Shown: positions 11,701-21,500 of the stretch, in pieces
Numbering within the stretch: the first letter of the stretch is position 1
Layout: each line of letters begins with the position of its first letter
DNA from: Aquimarina sp. RZ0
GTDB taxonomy: Bacteria; Bacteroidota; Bacteroidia; Flavobacteriales; Flavobacteriaceae
DNA length: 64,000 nt
Direction: 5' to 3'
Assembly (NCBI RefSeq): GCF_008370685.1
Contig: NZ_VTZU01000025.1
Coordinates: forward strand, 22,412-86,411
Notes under the pieces: generated by a model
Databases searched by the model: none
What the model was told of the DNA's origin: nothing
What the model saw: only the letters and a program-made list of their open reading frames with translations
Translations under genes and position numbers: made by a program

Positions 11701-12717
11701 GGAAAATCTACCTTCTATGATATGGCTTTTGATACGGATCCAGTATATCACGATCCAGGAAGTGGAACTTGGTTTGGATGGCAAGCCTGGTCTATGGAAA
11801 GGGTAGCAGAGTACTACTACATTACCAATGACCCTATGGCAAAAAATCTAATGGATAAATGGACAGCTTGGGTAAAAAGTGAAGTGAAGCTTATAGGGAC
11901 TGATGATTTTGAAATCCCTGCTACTTTAGAATGGTCTGGAGAACCAGATACCTGGGATCCAAATAGTCCGGGAAGTAATGATAACCTGAGTGTTGAAGTT
12001 ACTAATTATAGTCAAGATCTTGGTGTTGCAGCATCTATGGCAAAAGCACTTATCTATTATGCAGCTGCTACAGAGAAGCATGCTACATTAGATACAGAAG
12101 CACGTGATTTAGCCAAAGAAGTATTAGATAGAATGTGGAACACATACAGAGATGATAAAGGAGTTTCTGCACCAGAAGAAAGAGGAGACTTTAGTCGAAT
12201 TTTTGACGAAGAAGTTTATGTTCCTGGTGGATTCACTGGAGTGATGGGGAATGGAGATGAAATCAAGCCTGGCGTATCATTCTTAGATATTAGATCAGGA
12301 TATAAAAATGATCCGGATTTTGCTAGATTAGAAGCAGCTTATAATGCTGGTGAACCGTTTACACAACGTTATCACAGAAGTTGGGCTCAAATGGAAGTTG
12401 CCTTGGCAAATGCTGAGTATGGATTCTTCTTCGGAGGAGCGACTACAACCAGAGCCTCAGAAGTAACTCAGCTAGAAATGATCGTTAGCCCGAATCCAGC
12501 TAACAATTATATTGACTTAACAGCTAATTTCGAAATGAAAGATGCAAGAGTTACGATAATAGATATTGCAGGAAACGTGATCAGAAAAGAATCAGTAAAT
12601 AGCAGACAGAAGTCAACCAGACTTTCTATTGATGATTTATCTACTGGTTTATATATCCTGGAAATCTACGATGTAAATTCTGGTAAAAAATTCAGAAATA
12701 AACTGATTAAAAACTAA
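5704..12717 (+). CDS. GH9-CBM3c-PKD-GH48 bifunctional cellulase with T9SS tail
   Basis: 2337 residues, secreted. Order: signal peptide 1-23; GH9 domain about 24-460, with DAGD (D75, D78) and catalytic acid E438 in ANEVATDYNA; CBM3c-like 475-630; three PKD domains 634-895; X module 896-1031; Y 1032-1142; X 1143-1274; Y 1275-1384; Y 1385-1494; divergent Y 1495-1604; Gly-rich linker; GH48 domain about 1618-2246; T9SS type A sorting domain 2258-2337 (SPNPANN, then GLYILEI and a basic end). In GH48, E1665 in HESTSE aligns by eye with catalytic acid E55 of Clostridium Cel48F. GH9-CBM3c enzymes are processive endoglucanases; GH48 enzymes release cellobiose from reducing ends. Having both in one chain copies Caldicellulosiruptor CelA, but PKD/X/Y modules replace the middle CBM3s. 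It opens the cellulase island and is followed by two hairpins. Confidence 0.95.
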   Translation: MKNFIKKSAMVLLYLFCVTSWAQFNYGEALQKSLLFYETQQSGNLPDWNRINWRSDAGVNDGKDVGLDLTGGWHDAGDHVKFGFPMAFSVTALNWGFLEYEDGYDRANQTEIFKRNIKWVTDYFIKCHPTPNEFYAQVADSKSQDHNFWMAPEMVDVHPQYGQRKSYKLSPSKPGTEVACETAAALASASIIFKDSDPAYSATLLRHAKELYEFGDANRGLYHTDGGIPADGTYSSQGFQDELTWGALWLYKATGDQAYLDKAEAEYTQPDFLWSLVWDDKSYGNMVLLSIITGKDAYKADAEKHLDFWQNGGGISYSPGGQAHLTQWGSLRHAMNASLTALIYSDNVATPKKTQYHDFAVSQVNYALGNNPNNRSLVTGFGVNPPTKPHHRGQHASWTRSSANPVESRHTLWGALMGGPSAANDAFEEDRDDFQANEVATDYNACYQGVLARMIMEFGGTPLSNFPQPETPGLEFINEVKLNNDQSRFTEVSIWLNNRSAWPARVPDRMTARYFVDISEGVAAGFGASDYGLTARGAGTTVGSNLIAWDASQNIYYAEIEVDQDKMPFPGGQGEYRSEIQLRVALPANAPVSAWDPSNDFSYSGLSNTLGISENVPVYVNGILAGGKEPTGGEIPTASFTATPESGTAPLEVSFDAAASSDPNGDAITYSWDFGNGETSSVVDPLITYTDIGSYLVTLIVSDGTNTSSEFTTTITVADGNTAPVADFTAAPTSGVAPVTVSFNASASSDANGDSLTYVWDFGDGTTGSGVTIDHEYDTIGEYNALLTVSDGSKEDTETITITVTDGSPIASFTVSTDSGAAPLDVTFDASASVDPTGGVLTYSWDFGNGETASTATAATTYTTIGEATVTLTVTNAAGATDSDTKTITVTDGSVSCAFGTPTVDALPTINSAFENIFVLGNGGPSLDNVTNFTINWDLANNGLYQFSMSTSDGNPSYYNDFLPKVTQNFNTAQPEITITNSGITGLDGSYWATVDNSNFVLVSKTGGFTMYFSSTTTAPGCDGPPPSPTAVDGGVIAGGPFVFTVGDGIADNVSGISLTGNIGANSQWVVTDDQGNILGLPPTPEAVDFDGAGAGICLIWHLSYEDGLQGAAVGNNASDLQGTFDLSNSITVTRNTQSTGGDCTFETPVADALPTINATFQNIFVLGNGGPNLDNVTDFTINWDLANNGLYQFSMNTNDGNPSYYNDFLPKVTQNFNAAQPGVTIADSGFTGLDGSYWATVDNGNFVLVSKTGGFTIYFSTATTAPDCGSSPSVDGGVIAGGPFVFTVGDGVADNVSGVTLTGNVGETSQWIVTDDQGKILGLPPTPEAVDFDGAGAGSCFIYSVTYNGTITGLAADENISGLAGVFDLSNSIEVVRNPVTTAVDGGVIAGGPFVFTVGDGIADNVSGVTLTGNVGETSQWIVTDDQGKILGLPPTPEAVDFDGAGVGSCFIYNVSYNGPITGLTADENISGLAGTFDLSNSIEVVRNAVSATVDGGTVATDTGATTVTTTTGDGIDDIVVFANTSSSTESYIYLITDESGNILTTETASHNFEGASVGICKVYGLSYTGALDVSGKNVTATDLSSGEFSLSGNAITVTREDVGGGGGPGGPGDSNPYIERFVELRNELYDPANGYFSADGSPHHSIETLLVEAPDYGHESTSELYSYWLWLEVMNGRITNDWEPLSNVWDRIEEFIIPTTADQPTNGAYNPSSPAAYASEFALPSMYPAPLVFNAPVGTDPVSPDLTATYGDDIYQMHWLLDNDNFYGYGNRGDGVSTPSYINTFQRGEQESVYETIPHPSWESFDWGGSDGFLPLFVEDQNYAKQWRYTSAPDADARAVQAMYWAKVYAEEQGTSLATLDLDKATKMGDFLRLAMFDKYFKPLGVQSATNGAGTGYDSAHYLMSWYMSWGGSADTASPWAFRISSSHCHFGYQNPVAAYALTQVDELKPKSQNGERDWNESLTRQMEFYTWLQSKEGAIAGGATNSWNGDYSAYPAGKSTFYDMAFDTDPVYHDPGSGTWFGWQAWSMERVAEYYYITNDPMAKNLMDKWTAWVKSEVKLIGTDDFEIPATLEWSGEPDTWDPNSPGSNDNLSVEVTNYSQDLGVAASMAKALIYYAAATEKHATLDTEARDLAKEVLDRMWNTYRDDKGVSAPEERGDFSRIFDEEVYVPGGFTGVMGNGDEIKPGVSFLDIRSGYKNDPDFARLEAAYNAGEPFTQRYHRSWAQMEVALANAEYGFFFGGATTTRASEVTQLEMIVSPNPANNYIDLTANFEMKDARVTIIDIAGNVIRKESVNSRQKSTRLSIDDLSTGLYILEIYDVNSGKKFRNKLIKN
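9526..10515 (+). repeat. Three consecutive 330-bp in-frame Y-module units
   Basis: Three units of exactly 330 bases (9526-9855, 9856-10185, 10186-10515), each coding 110 residues that begin VDGG. The first two are nearly identical in protein (TVGDG, ADNVSGVTLTGNVGETSQW, DDQGKILGLPPTPEA and VDFDGAG are shared) and very close in DNA. The third keeps the ends and the C-rich middle (GICKVYGLSYTG) but diverges elsewhere. A further copy lies at 8797-9126. The even length and similarity suggest unequal crossing-over or gene conversion. Confidence 0.88.
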
Positions 12718-12723
12718 TTAGAA

Positions 12724-12756
12724 GAGAGAGGCTTGATATAGAGCCTCTCTTATTTT
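12724..12756 (+). terminator. Terminator after GH9-GH48 gene
   Basis: Hairpin AGAGAGGCT / AGCCTCTCT seven bases after the stop codon, followed by TATTTTTA. It is placed as a rho-independent terminator for the giant cellulase gene. Confidence 0.85.
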
Positions 12757-12789
12757 TAGATTTTCTGATTTTAGAAAACAAAAATAAAT

Positions 12790-12827
12790 AACACCTATTT
12801 CATTCTATAAGTAATGAAATAGGTGTT
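12790..12827. other. Second inverted repeat between cellulase genes
   Basis: A perfect 15-bp stem (AACACCTATTTCATT and its complement) around an 8-base loop, about 75 bases before the next ATG. It lacks a clear T-tract, so it may be a leader structure, an operator or a second terminator rather than a normal terminator. Confidence 0.55.
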
Positions 12828-12902
12828 AAACTTCATTTAGTACATCTGTATAATTGATTCAATATTCTACAACAACAAGGTGTAATGTGAAAAATAAAAT
12901 AC

Positions 12903-15422
12903 ATGAAAAAAATAATAAAATATATAGCCATAGCAGTACTGATATGCATAAACGTATCAGAAGTACTTGCTCAGCAACAAAATTTCTTAACAGCTTCCGG
13001 TAATAAATTATATGATGCCACTGGAAAAGAAGTTAGACTTACAGGAGTAAATTGGTTTGGTTTTGAAACTCAAACATACTTCCCACACGGAATTTGGACT
13101 CGTGATATGAAAAGTGTATTACAACAGATAAAAGATCTGGGGTTTAATACAATTCGCGTTCCCTGGTGTAATGAAATGCTGGATCCGGGAGCAACTATAG
13201 CAGTAAATTCTTATGGTACAGATGCGTATACTGGAATATCTCCTATGAATGAAGAAGAAACAACAGTAAGCAAACCGATAGAATTATTGGATATTTTTGT
13301 GAGATGGTGCCAGGAGAATGATATGAAAATCGTGTTGGATAATCATTCCAGAGCTGCTGATGGCTTTTTAAACGAAGCATTTTGGTATACTCCAGAATAT
13401 TCTGAAGAAAGATGGATTAATGATTGGGTATTTATGGCAGATCGATATAAAAACTTTTCTGCTGTTGTAGCTATGGATTTAAATAATGAACCTCATGGAT
13501 CATCTTGGGGTGATAGCAATCCAGCTACAGATTGGAACAAAGCGGCAGAAAGATGTGGAAATGCTGTTCTTGCAGTAAATCCTAATGTTTTGATTATGGT
13601 AGAAGGAGTTGGTGAATTTGAAGGAGACTCTTATTGGTGGGGTGGACAATTAAAAGGAGCTGAAAAATATCCAATTCAATTATCCAAACCAGAAAAACTA
13701 GTCTATTCAGCACATGAGTATGGGCCAGAAGTGTCACAACAAGATTGGTTTCAGGCTGCTAATTTCCCTGGGAATATGCCAGGTCTTTGGGAAGAACATT
13801 TCCATTATTTATATGAAAATAATACCTCGCCTTTATTTATCGGAGAATTCGGAATCAAAAATCAAGATGCATTTAATGGTGTAGCTTATACTTGGTTTAC
13901 AGAATGGATGAATTTTATGGGAGACATTTATTCCTGGACTTTCTGGACGATGAATCCTAATTCTGGAGATACGGGAGGAATTTTACAAGATGATTGGATA
14001 ACGGTTAATCAATGGAAATTAGATGTGTTAAAACCACATTTTGCGCCGCTAATCCCGAATGTTATAGGAGGCAATCCAGGGCCTGCATTAGTAGATGGAG
14101 GAACGATCACTGGAGGGCCATTCGTATTCACAGTTGGAGATGGGATTGCAGATAATGTATCTGGTGTCACATTAAGAGGTACTATAGGAGAAACTAGTCA
14201 ATGGATTGTAACAGATGATCAAGGTAAAATTTTAGGGTTGCCACCTACACCAGAAGCTGTAGATTTTGATGGAGCGGGAGTAGGAAGCTGTTTTATCTAT
14301 AATATTAGTTATAATGGATCGATTACAGGTCTTACACAAAATGAAAATTTATCTGCATTATCCGGAAATTTTGATCTTTCTAATAGCATAGAGGTAGTGA
14401 GAAATCCCGTTATTACAAACCCCACTATTAATGGAGGGACTATAACAGGAGGTCCATTTGTATTTACAGTGGGTGATGGTATTGCTGATAATGTATCCGG
14501 AGTTACTTTAACAGGTGCTATGGGAGAAACCAGCCAATGGGTAATAACAGACGATCAAAGTAAAATTTTAGGATTACCACCTACACCAGAAGCTGTAGAC
14601 TTTGATGGAGCAGGAGCAGGAAGCTGTTTTATCTATAATATTAGTTATAATGGAACGATTACTGGTCTTGCACAAAATGGAAATTTGTCTACACTATCTG
14701 GAGAATTTGATCTTTCTAACAGTATAGAGGTAGTGAGAAATCCTTTTTCATCAGGAGGAGATTGTACTTTTGGTGCCCCTGTAAATACTGCCTTGGCTAC
14801 AATACCCAATGCTTCTTATACTAAAATTTATGTTTTAGGAACAGGAGGACCAGATTTGAGTAATGTCACTAACTTTACGATCAATTGGAATCTGGAAAAT
14901 AATGGATTGTATCAGTTCTCAATGAATACTAATAATGGTGTACCAAGCTGGTGGAATGACTTAAATACAAAAATAACAAGTCAGAGTTTTAACTCAGCAC
15001 AACCAGCAGTAACATTGGCAGACACAGGATTCTCAAATCTTGATGGAGGATATAATGCCGTAGTAGATGGTGATAATTTTGCACTAGTCTCTAAAAGTGG
15101 TGGCTTCACTATTTATTTTAGTAATAGTGATACAGCTCCTGATTGTGAGAATACATTTAGAGATCCAATTTCTGCTAATACTACACAAATAAAGGCATTC
15201 CCTAACCCAGTACAAGATAGATTGATGATACAAAGTCAGGATATTATGGAGGGCACAAGAATTAGTTTAGTAGATATAACAGGAAGGGTCATAAAAACTA
15301 TGATGGTTCAATCAAAAGTTAAAGAAACTGAATTAAATACTGCTGACCTGAAATCAGGTTTGTATTTTATTAAGCTTGCTCATAAAAAGCAAGTATTTAC
15401 CAAGCAGATTATAAAAAAATAA
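12903..15422 (+). CDS. GH5 subfamily 1-like endoglucanase with Y, X and T9SS domains
   Basis: 839 residues, secreted. Signal peptide 1-24 (ends EVLAQ). The GH5 catalytic domain at about 25-385 resembles Acidothermus endoglucanase E1 (GH5_1): GVNWFGFET, HGIWTRD, NTIRVPW, YSAHEYGP and WTFWTMNPNSGDTGGIL. The predicted acid/base is E196 in DLNNEPH and the nucleophile E315 in FIGEFG. Then come two Y modules (about 397-507 and 508-617), one X module (about 618-755) and a T9SS type A sorting domain (about 763-839, FPNPVQD, GLYFIKL). GH5_1 enzymes cut internal beta-1,4-glucan bonds, so this complements the exo/processive neighbour. No CBM of a known family is visible; the X and Y modules take that place. 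It has its own terminator, so it is probably a separate transcript from the upstream gene. Confidence 0.93.
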   Translation: MKKIIKYIAIAVLICINVSEVLAQQQNFLTASGNKLYDATGKEVRLTGVNWFGFETQTYFPHGIWTRDMKSVLQQIKDLGFNTIRVPWCNEMLDPGATIAVNSYGTDAYTGISPMNEEETTVSKPIELLDIFVRWCQENDMKIVLDNHSRAADGFLNEAFWYTPEYSEERWINDWVFMADRYKNFSAVVAMDLNNEPHGSSWGDSNPATDWNKAAERCGNAVLAVNPNVLIMVEGVGEFEGDSYWWGGQLKGAEKYPIQLSKPEKLVYSAHEYGPEVSQQDWFQAANFPGNMPGLWEEHFHYLYENNTSPLFIGEFGIKNQDAFNGVAYTWFTEWMNFMGDIYSWTFWTMNPNSGDTGGILQDDWITVNQWKLDVLKPHFAPLIPNVIGGNPGPALVDGGTITGGPFVFTVGDGIADNVSGVTLRGTIGETSQWIVTDDQGKILGLPPTPEAVDFDGAGVGSCFIYNISYNGSITGLTQNENLSALSGNFDLSNSIEVVRNPVITNPTINGGTITGGPFVFTVGDGIADNVSGVTLTGAMGETSQWVITDDQSKILGLPPTPEAVDFDGAGAGSCFIYNISYNGTITGLAQNGNLSTLSGEFDLSNSIEVVRNPFSSGGDCTFGAPVNTALATIPNASYTKIYVLGTGGPDLSNVTNFTINWNLENNGLYQFSMNTNNGVPSWWNDLNTKITSQSFNSAQPAVTLADTGFSNLDGGYNAVVDGDNFALVSKSGGFTIYFSNSDTAPDCENTFRDPISANTTQIKAFPNPVQDRLMIQSQDIMEGTRISLVDITGRVIKTMMVQSKVKETELNTADLKSGLYFIKLAHKKQVFTKQIIKK

Positions 15423-15436
15423 CTTTAAAAATATAT

Positions 15437-15471
15437 AAAAGAAGAAGGCGATAATTTGTCTTCTTCTTTTA
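15437..15471 (+). terminator. Terminator after GH5_1-like gene
   Basis: Stem AAAAGAAGAAG / CTTCTTCTTTT with a 12-base loop, starting 14 bases after the stop codon. Confidence 0.75.
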
Positions 15472-15536
15472 CTTCCCCTTAAAATCTTCAGAACTATATT
15501 TTTTTAAAGAAAACAAACACAAACTTTATAACTAAT

Positions 15537-18500
15537 ATGAAACCAACAAATAGTAAGAAGAAAGGTTGGCGGGCGCATACAAGAAAGATAAAACTTAGTC
15601 TTTTTTATGCAATTGCCATATCAATTTCTTTTGGATTAGTGGTCAAATCTGTGGTAGATGCTTATGATGGCACTGCAGGACCAGAAATGACAACTCAGAC
15701 CTGGCCAGCTGGGACTTTTTTGGCTAATTTCCCTGAAGGAGATAGAATTAATACATATCATCGTAACTATTTGATGATTAATGGACAAGCAGGAACAGGC
15801 GTATGGGATGTCTCTAATCCAACCGCACCCAAAAGAATACAATTTAGTGATGCCGCTAATAACGGTCACCGCTGGTGGAAATTAGGCGACCTTTTTTACA
15901 GAGAATATTCTGTCCCAGAAGTAGAAGGGACAGGGTATAAATATCTGGATCTTTCTAATATGTTAGATAGAAAACCAGTAACTTCTTCTGATATATTATT
16001 TACCGTAGAAGATGGTCAATCTAATTTTGATAATCTAGAAACCTTTCCGCATACCATAGATGGCAGCAGGGTTTTTGATATGAGAACAGGAGTTCAGGTA
16101 GATGATATCCCAACGTCTGTTTCTTTACCCGATGTTGTGGTAAGAATCGGAAATTATGTTTTCTATGCACCGCAGACAGGAGATATCAATGTATTTGATT
16201 TCGGAGATCCGGAAAACATTAAGTTTTTAGGATCTTTTGGTGGAGATATACCTCATGAACAATATAGTACCGGGTTTCAGTTATGGCGAAATCATTTGGT
16301 TTTTATGAGTGGTAATGAAGGGCCTGATGCTTTAGTAGGTTTTGATATTAGTGATCCTACAGATGTAAAACTAGGTTTTAGCCTGCATTCTGATCAGGCA
16401 ACATTAGGTAGATACATGATTTTTCAGGATGAATACGGATTCACGGGGCGTTTTGACAGAGGAGTAAAATTTAATTTTGAAACGATGGAAATAGAACAAG
16501 AGTTTTTCCCTCCTTCAAGTGATGAAACATTACAATTTATAGATAATCAGTGGATGCCAATTGGGCATATCTTAGTGGCTAGTGGAGATGATAAGACATC
16601 TATTTTTGCACATCAAGATGGATTAGATACAAAACCACCTACCGTAGGACATCACTTTCCTGTGGCTGGAGCCATCAATCAACCGATAACATCAACAATT
16701 GGTTTTGTTATCAATGAAACATTAGACGATTTAACACTCAATGACAAAACCATTCAGGTAAGTCCATTAGGAGGAAGCCCTATAGAAGGAGACGTAACCT
16801 CTACATCCTATCAGGTTATTAATTATGCTCCAAAAGAAAAATTATTACCCAATACAACGTATGAAGTAAAATTTGTAGAAGGAGGAATTGAGGATGCAGT
16901 AGGTAACGGAATGGAAGAATACATCTTCTATTTTACTACGGGAGGAGATTCTTCTAACCAATCTCCAGAAATTACGGGAATAGATCTAAGTACTCCCTCT
17001 CCCGTTACAATTGGATCAGAAATAGATTTTACTGCCAATGCCAGTGACCCGGATGGTAACACACTTAGTTATCGTTGGGACTTTGGAGATGGATCTCCAA
17101 AAACAGCATGGATTGGATCAACTACTTCTCATACGTATACAGAATCTGGTAATTATCAGGTACAAGTACAAGTTTCTGATAATAACGGTGGTTTTATAGT
17201 AGGATCAGAATCTATTGTGGTGGTTTCATCAGTGCCATCAGATTTACCAACTCAATCCAGCCCCATAACGATAGATGCAGAGAATAGAATTGTATGGTCT
17301 GTAAATCCTGATAATAATACGGTAACCTTAGTGAATGCAGATACCTTTTCTGTAATAAAAGAAGTAGCGGTAGGACAAGATCCAGTAAATATAGCATTAG
17401 ATGCAGCCGGAAACGCATGGATCACTTGTAGAGATTCTGATGAGATATATGTTCTAAAGAGTGATGGTACATTACAAACTAAGATAGCATTAGATAGCGG
17501 TTCAAGCCCATATGGAATTGTGTTCACTCCAGATGGTAGCAGAGGTTTTGTTTCTGCTTTCGGATCAGGAAAAATAATAGAAGTATCGCCAACAACTAAT
17601 AGTATTAAGACATCATTAGATATTGGAGAGACACCACGTGCATTGGCAATTACTGGTGACGGAAATAAATTATTGGTTACAAAGTTTATTTCACCAGATG
17701 AAGCAGGACAAGTTTGGGAAATCAACCTTACTACATTTACAGTAAATGAGACCATTGCATTACCAATAGATGATTTTACACAGGATAATGGAAATGAAGG
17801 AAGGGGATTACCTAACTATGTTTCAGGAATTACGATTCATCCAGATAATACTGCTGCCTGGTCAGTAGCCAAAAAAGATAATATTCTTAGAGGAATATCC
17901 AGAGACGGAAAACCATTAACCTTTGATAATTCCGTACGTACTGCAATTTCTCCTATAAACTTAACAACTGGCAAAGAAGATATAACCAAGAGATTGGATA
18001 TAGATAATCATGGGCAACCATCTTCAGCACTATATACGCCTACAGGTAATTATTTATTTGTGACTATGCAGGGCAATAACAGGATTGTAGTTATAGATCC
18101 CAAAAGAGGATTAGAGCTATTAAAAAAAGATGTAGGCAATGCTCCGCAAGGATTAGCAATTGACCCCACTACAGATCGTGTTTTTGTAAAAAACTTTATG
18201 GATCGTAGTATCACCATTTTTGATGGAGAAGATCTGATAAAAACCGGAAGCAATACTTTAGAAAAATTAGCGACAGTCGTTACTGTAAGTAATGAAGAAC
18301 TAAGCCCGGTAGTACTAAAAGGAAAGCAGATATTTTATGACGCTTCAGACTTAAAAATGGGAACTGATGGGTATGTAAGTTGTGCAAGTTGCCATATGGA
18401 TGGTACACAAGATGGTCGTACCTGGGATTTTACCGATAGAGGAGAAGGATTGCGTAATACAATTTCGTTGGTTGGTAGAGCAGGTACTGCTCACGGGAGA

Positions 18501-21500
18501 GTACACTGGAGCGCTAATTTTGATGAGATACAGGACTTTGAAAATGATATGCGATCTCATTTTAAAGGACAAGGATTTATGAGTGATGCTGATTTTAATG
18601 AAGGAACTACAGCGCTAACATTAGGAGATGCTAAAAAAGGTAAATCTACAGATCTGGATGCATTAACAGCCTATATAGAATCATTAGATAGCTTTGATGC
18701 AAGTCCTTATCGCCAGAATAACGGAAATTTAACCGCAGATGGTGTTGCAGGAAAATCAGTATTCGAAGATTTAAAATGTGCTTCTTGTCATAGTGGAGAA
18801 GCTTTTACAGATAGTAATACAGGAAAGTTACACGATGTAGGAACCATATCAACCACCAGTGGAAAACGTTTAAACGGACAACTGTTAGGATTAGATGTTC
18901 CCACATTAAAAGATGTTTGGGCAACAGCTCCTTACTTACATAATGGAGCAGCCAAAACTTTAGAAGAAGTACTTACAGTATATAATACCAATGATGCACA
19001 CGGAGCAACTTCTACCTTAAGTGCCACTCAGATAAAGCAATTAGAAGCATATCTTAAGCAAATTGATGGATCAGAAATAGCTTCAGAATCACAACAAATA
19101 CTAAAAATAGCGTCTCCAGAAGATGGAACGGCTATAAGTAAGGCTGATCCTGTAAAACTAAGCGTAGAAACTAATATAGATGGCGTGACTAAAATTCAAT
19201 ACTTTGTTGATAATACACTGGTAGATGAGGTTACAACAGCTCCTTTTGAGTCTGCGTGGACTCCTATAATCTGGAAAACGTATGTCATTTCTGCCAAAGT
19301 GTTTTATAACAATGGTAAAACAGCTTCTATTACACCAGAATCAACAATAAAATATAAGAATACAATTAAGGTATTATTTGTTGTAGGAGATAAAAATAAC
19401 CTCACAACAGAAGATCAGCGGATCAAATCTCGATTAGAGCAGCAATTAGGATTCGAGATAACGCTCTTTTCTGATGAAGAAGCTACCAGTCCTCAATCGG
19501 CCAATCCTTTTGATATGGCACTGATTTCTGCCACGGTAGATCCAAGAGAATTAGGGAATGACCTGGAAGCTGCAAAAGTTCCATTAATGACCTGGAACCC
19601 TTTTATGTATGGTAAACTTAGAATGACTGCTGGAGAATTGAATACTGATTTCGGTTTCACCAAGGAAGGCTTCTCTGCAATTACAATCTCAAATCCGGAT
19701 CACCCTATGGCAGCAGGTGCAGGAACACAAACAGCATTATACTCAATTACCCAAGGATTACCCTTTGGGAAACCAACAGATGAGGCTATTGTCATTGCAA
19801 AAGCAGGAGAAGTACCAATTTTATTTGGCTATGAGGCAAGCATAGAAATACCATCCAGAAGAGTTGCATTTCCATTAAGAGATCAATTTATGCATCTACT
19901 TACAGATGAAGGATTAAATATGTTTGATGCAGCTGTATTATGGACACTTCATGGAGGAGATGCTGATACTCCTATTGGACCATTACCAGATGTGTTTTTT
20001 AAATCTCCACTTGATGGAGAGCTGGTGAATACTCCGTTAAAAGTAGATTTTATAACCGAAGGATGGGAGTTACCATCACAGCAGTATAAATTGAGATTTA
20101 AGATTGATGGACAAGATCGGGGATTGATTGCTGCTGAGGGAGAATTTACGGATGGAACAGCCTTATCTGAAGGACCTCATGAGTTAACATTACAAATGGA
20201 ACGTAGTGATAATTCTCTTACTGATTTAGGAGAAACCATTACAATTAATGTAACAAATGATCCGATACCTCAAGACCCGACAGTAGTTATCCAGTCTCCT
20301 ACAGATGGTGGATTGATAGGCCCCGATTTCGAAATTGAGTTTTCGACCATCAAATGGGATATAGAACTAGGAGGGCGCCATGTGAAATACTTTATCGACG
20401 GAGATGAAAAAGGTGCTGTGTTCGAGATAGCACCCATAGCGATTACCGGTCTGGATGAAGGACAACATACGATACAGTTATCATTAGCAGAAGCAAATGG
20501 AGAAATTTCTGGAGATCCTACAGAGATAACAATTACGGTTGATGATGCATTTAGTAATCTTCCGGATACAGATTTTAGTCTTGCTTACAAAGATGATAGT
20601 TCTGGAGTATCAACTTCAGAATTAAAACCAGTATTCGAGATTTTTAGTGAGTCATCAGAAAATCATTTGTATAGTGATTTTAAAATTAGATATTGGTATA
20701 CGCCAGAGAATACAGCGCCAATGGTCTTTAATGTAGATTACTCCGCTGTAACAGGTACTACGGGAGAATTTGGTATAGATGAATCAGAAAATTATCTGGA
20801 AATTGGTTTTAGTGCATCTTCAGGAAATTTACCTGCCAATGGATCATCGGGTATTATACAAACGCGATTACACTATTCAGGATTTCAGACACACAATCAA
20901 GCCAATGATTTTTCATATAATGGATCAATACGATCATTAAAGAAACATGTACTGGTCACATTGTATTATAAAGGAGAATTGGTTTGGGGATTAGAACCTA
21001 CAGTTAATGATGATACTTCTAATGGAAAACCAACTGCAAGTATTACAACAAATCAAACGAATGGGATAGCACCATTGACGATTGATTTTGATGCTACAGG
21101 CTCTAGTGATCCGGATGGAGATACTTTAAGGTATAGTTGGGATTTTGGAAATGGAGATACAGCTAGCGGTGTAACAACATCGTATGTATTTCAGAGCCCG
21201 GGAGATTATGAAGTTGTGGTAACAGTAGATGATGGTAACGGTAAAACGGATTCAGAATCAATTACGATTTCTGTAGAAAATCCTAATCCTGTTCTGGTAG
21301 CTGATTTCTCGGCAACACCTATTTCCGGAGCTATTCCTTTAGTAGTAAATTTTGATTCATCATCATCTGATTTTCCTGCTGGAACATCAATAACATATTT
21401 GTGGGATTTTGCAGATGGTACGACCAGTAATGAGATCAATCCTTCTCATACATATACGCAATCAGGATCGTATGGAGTAACGTTAACGATCAGTGATGGG

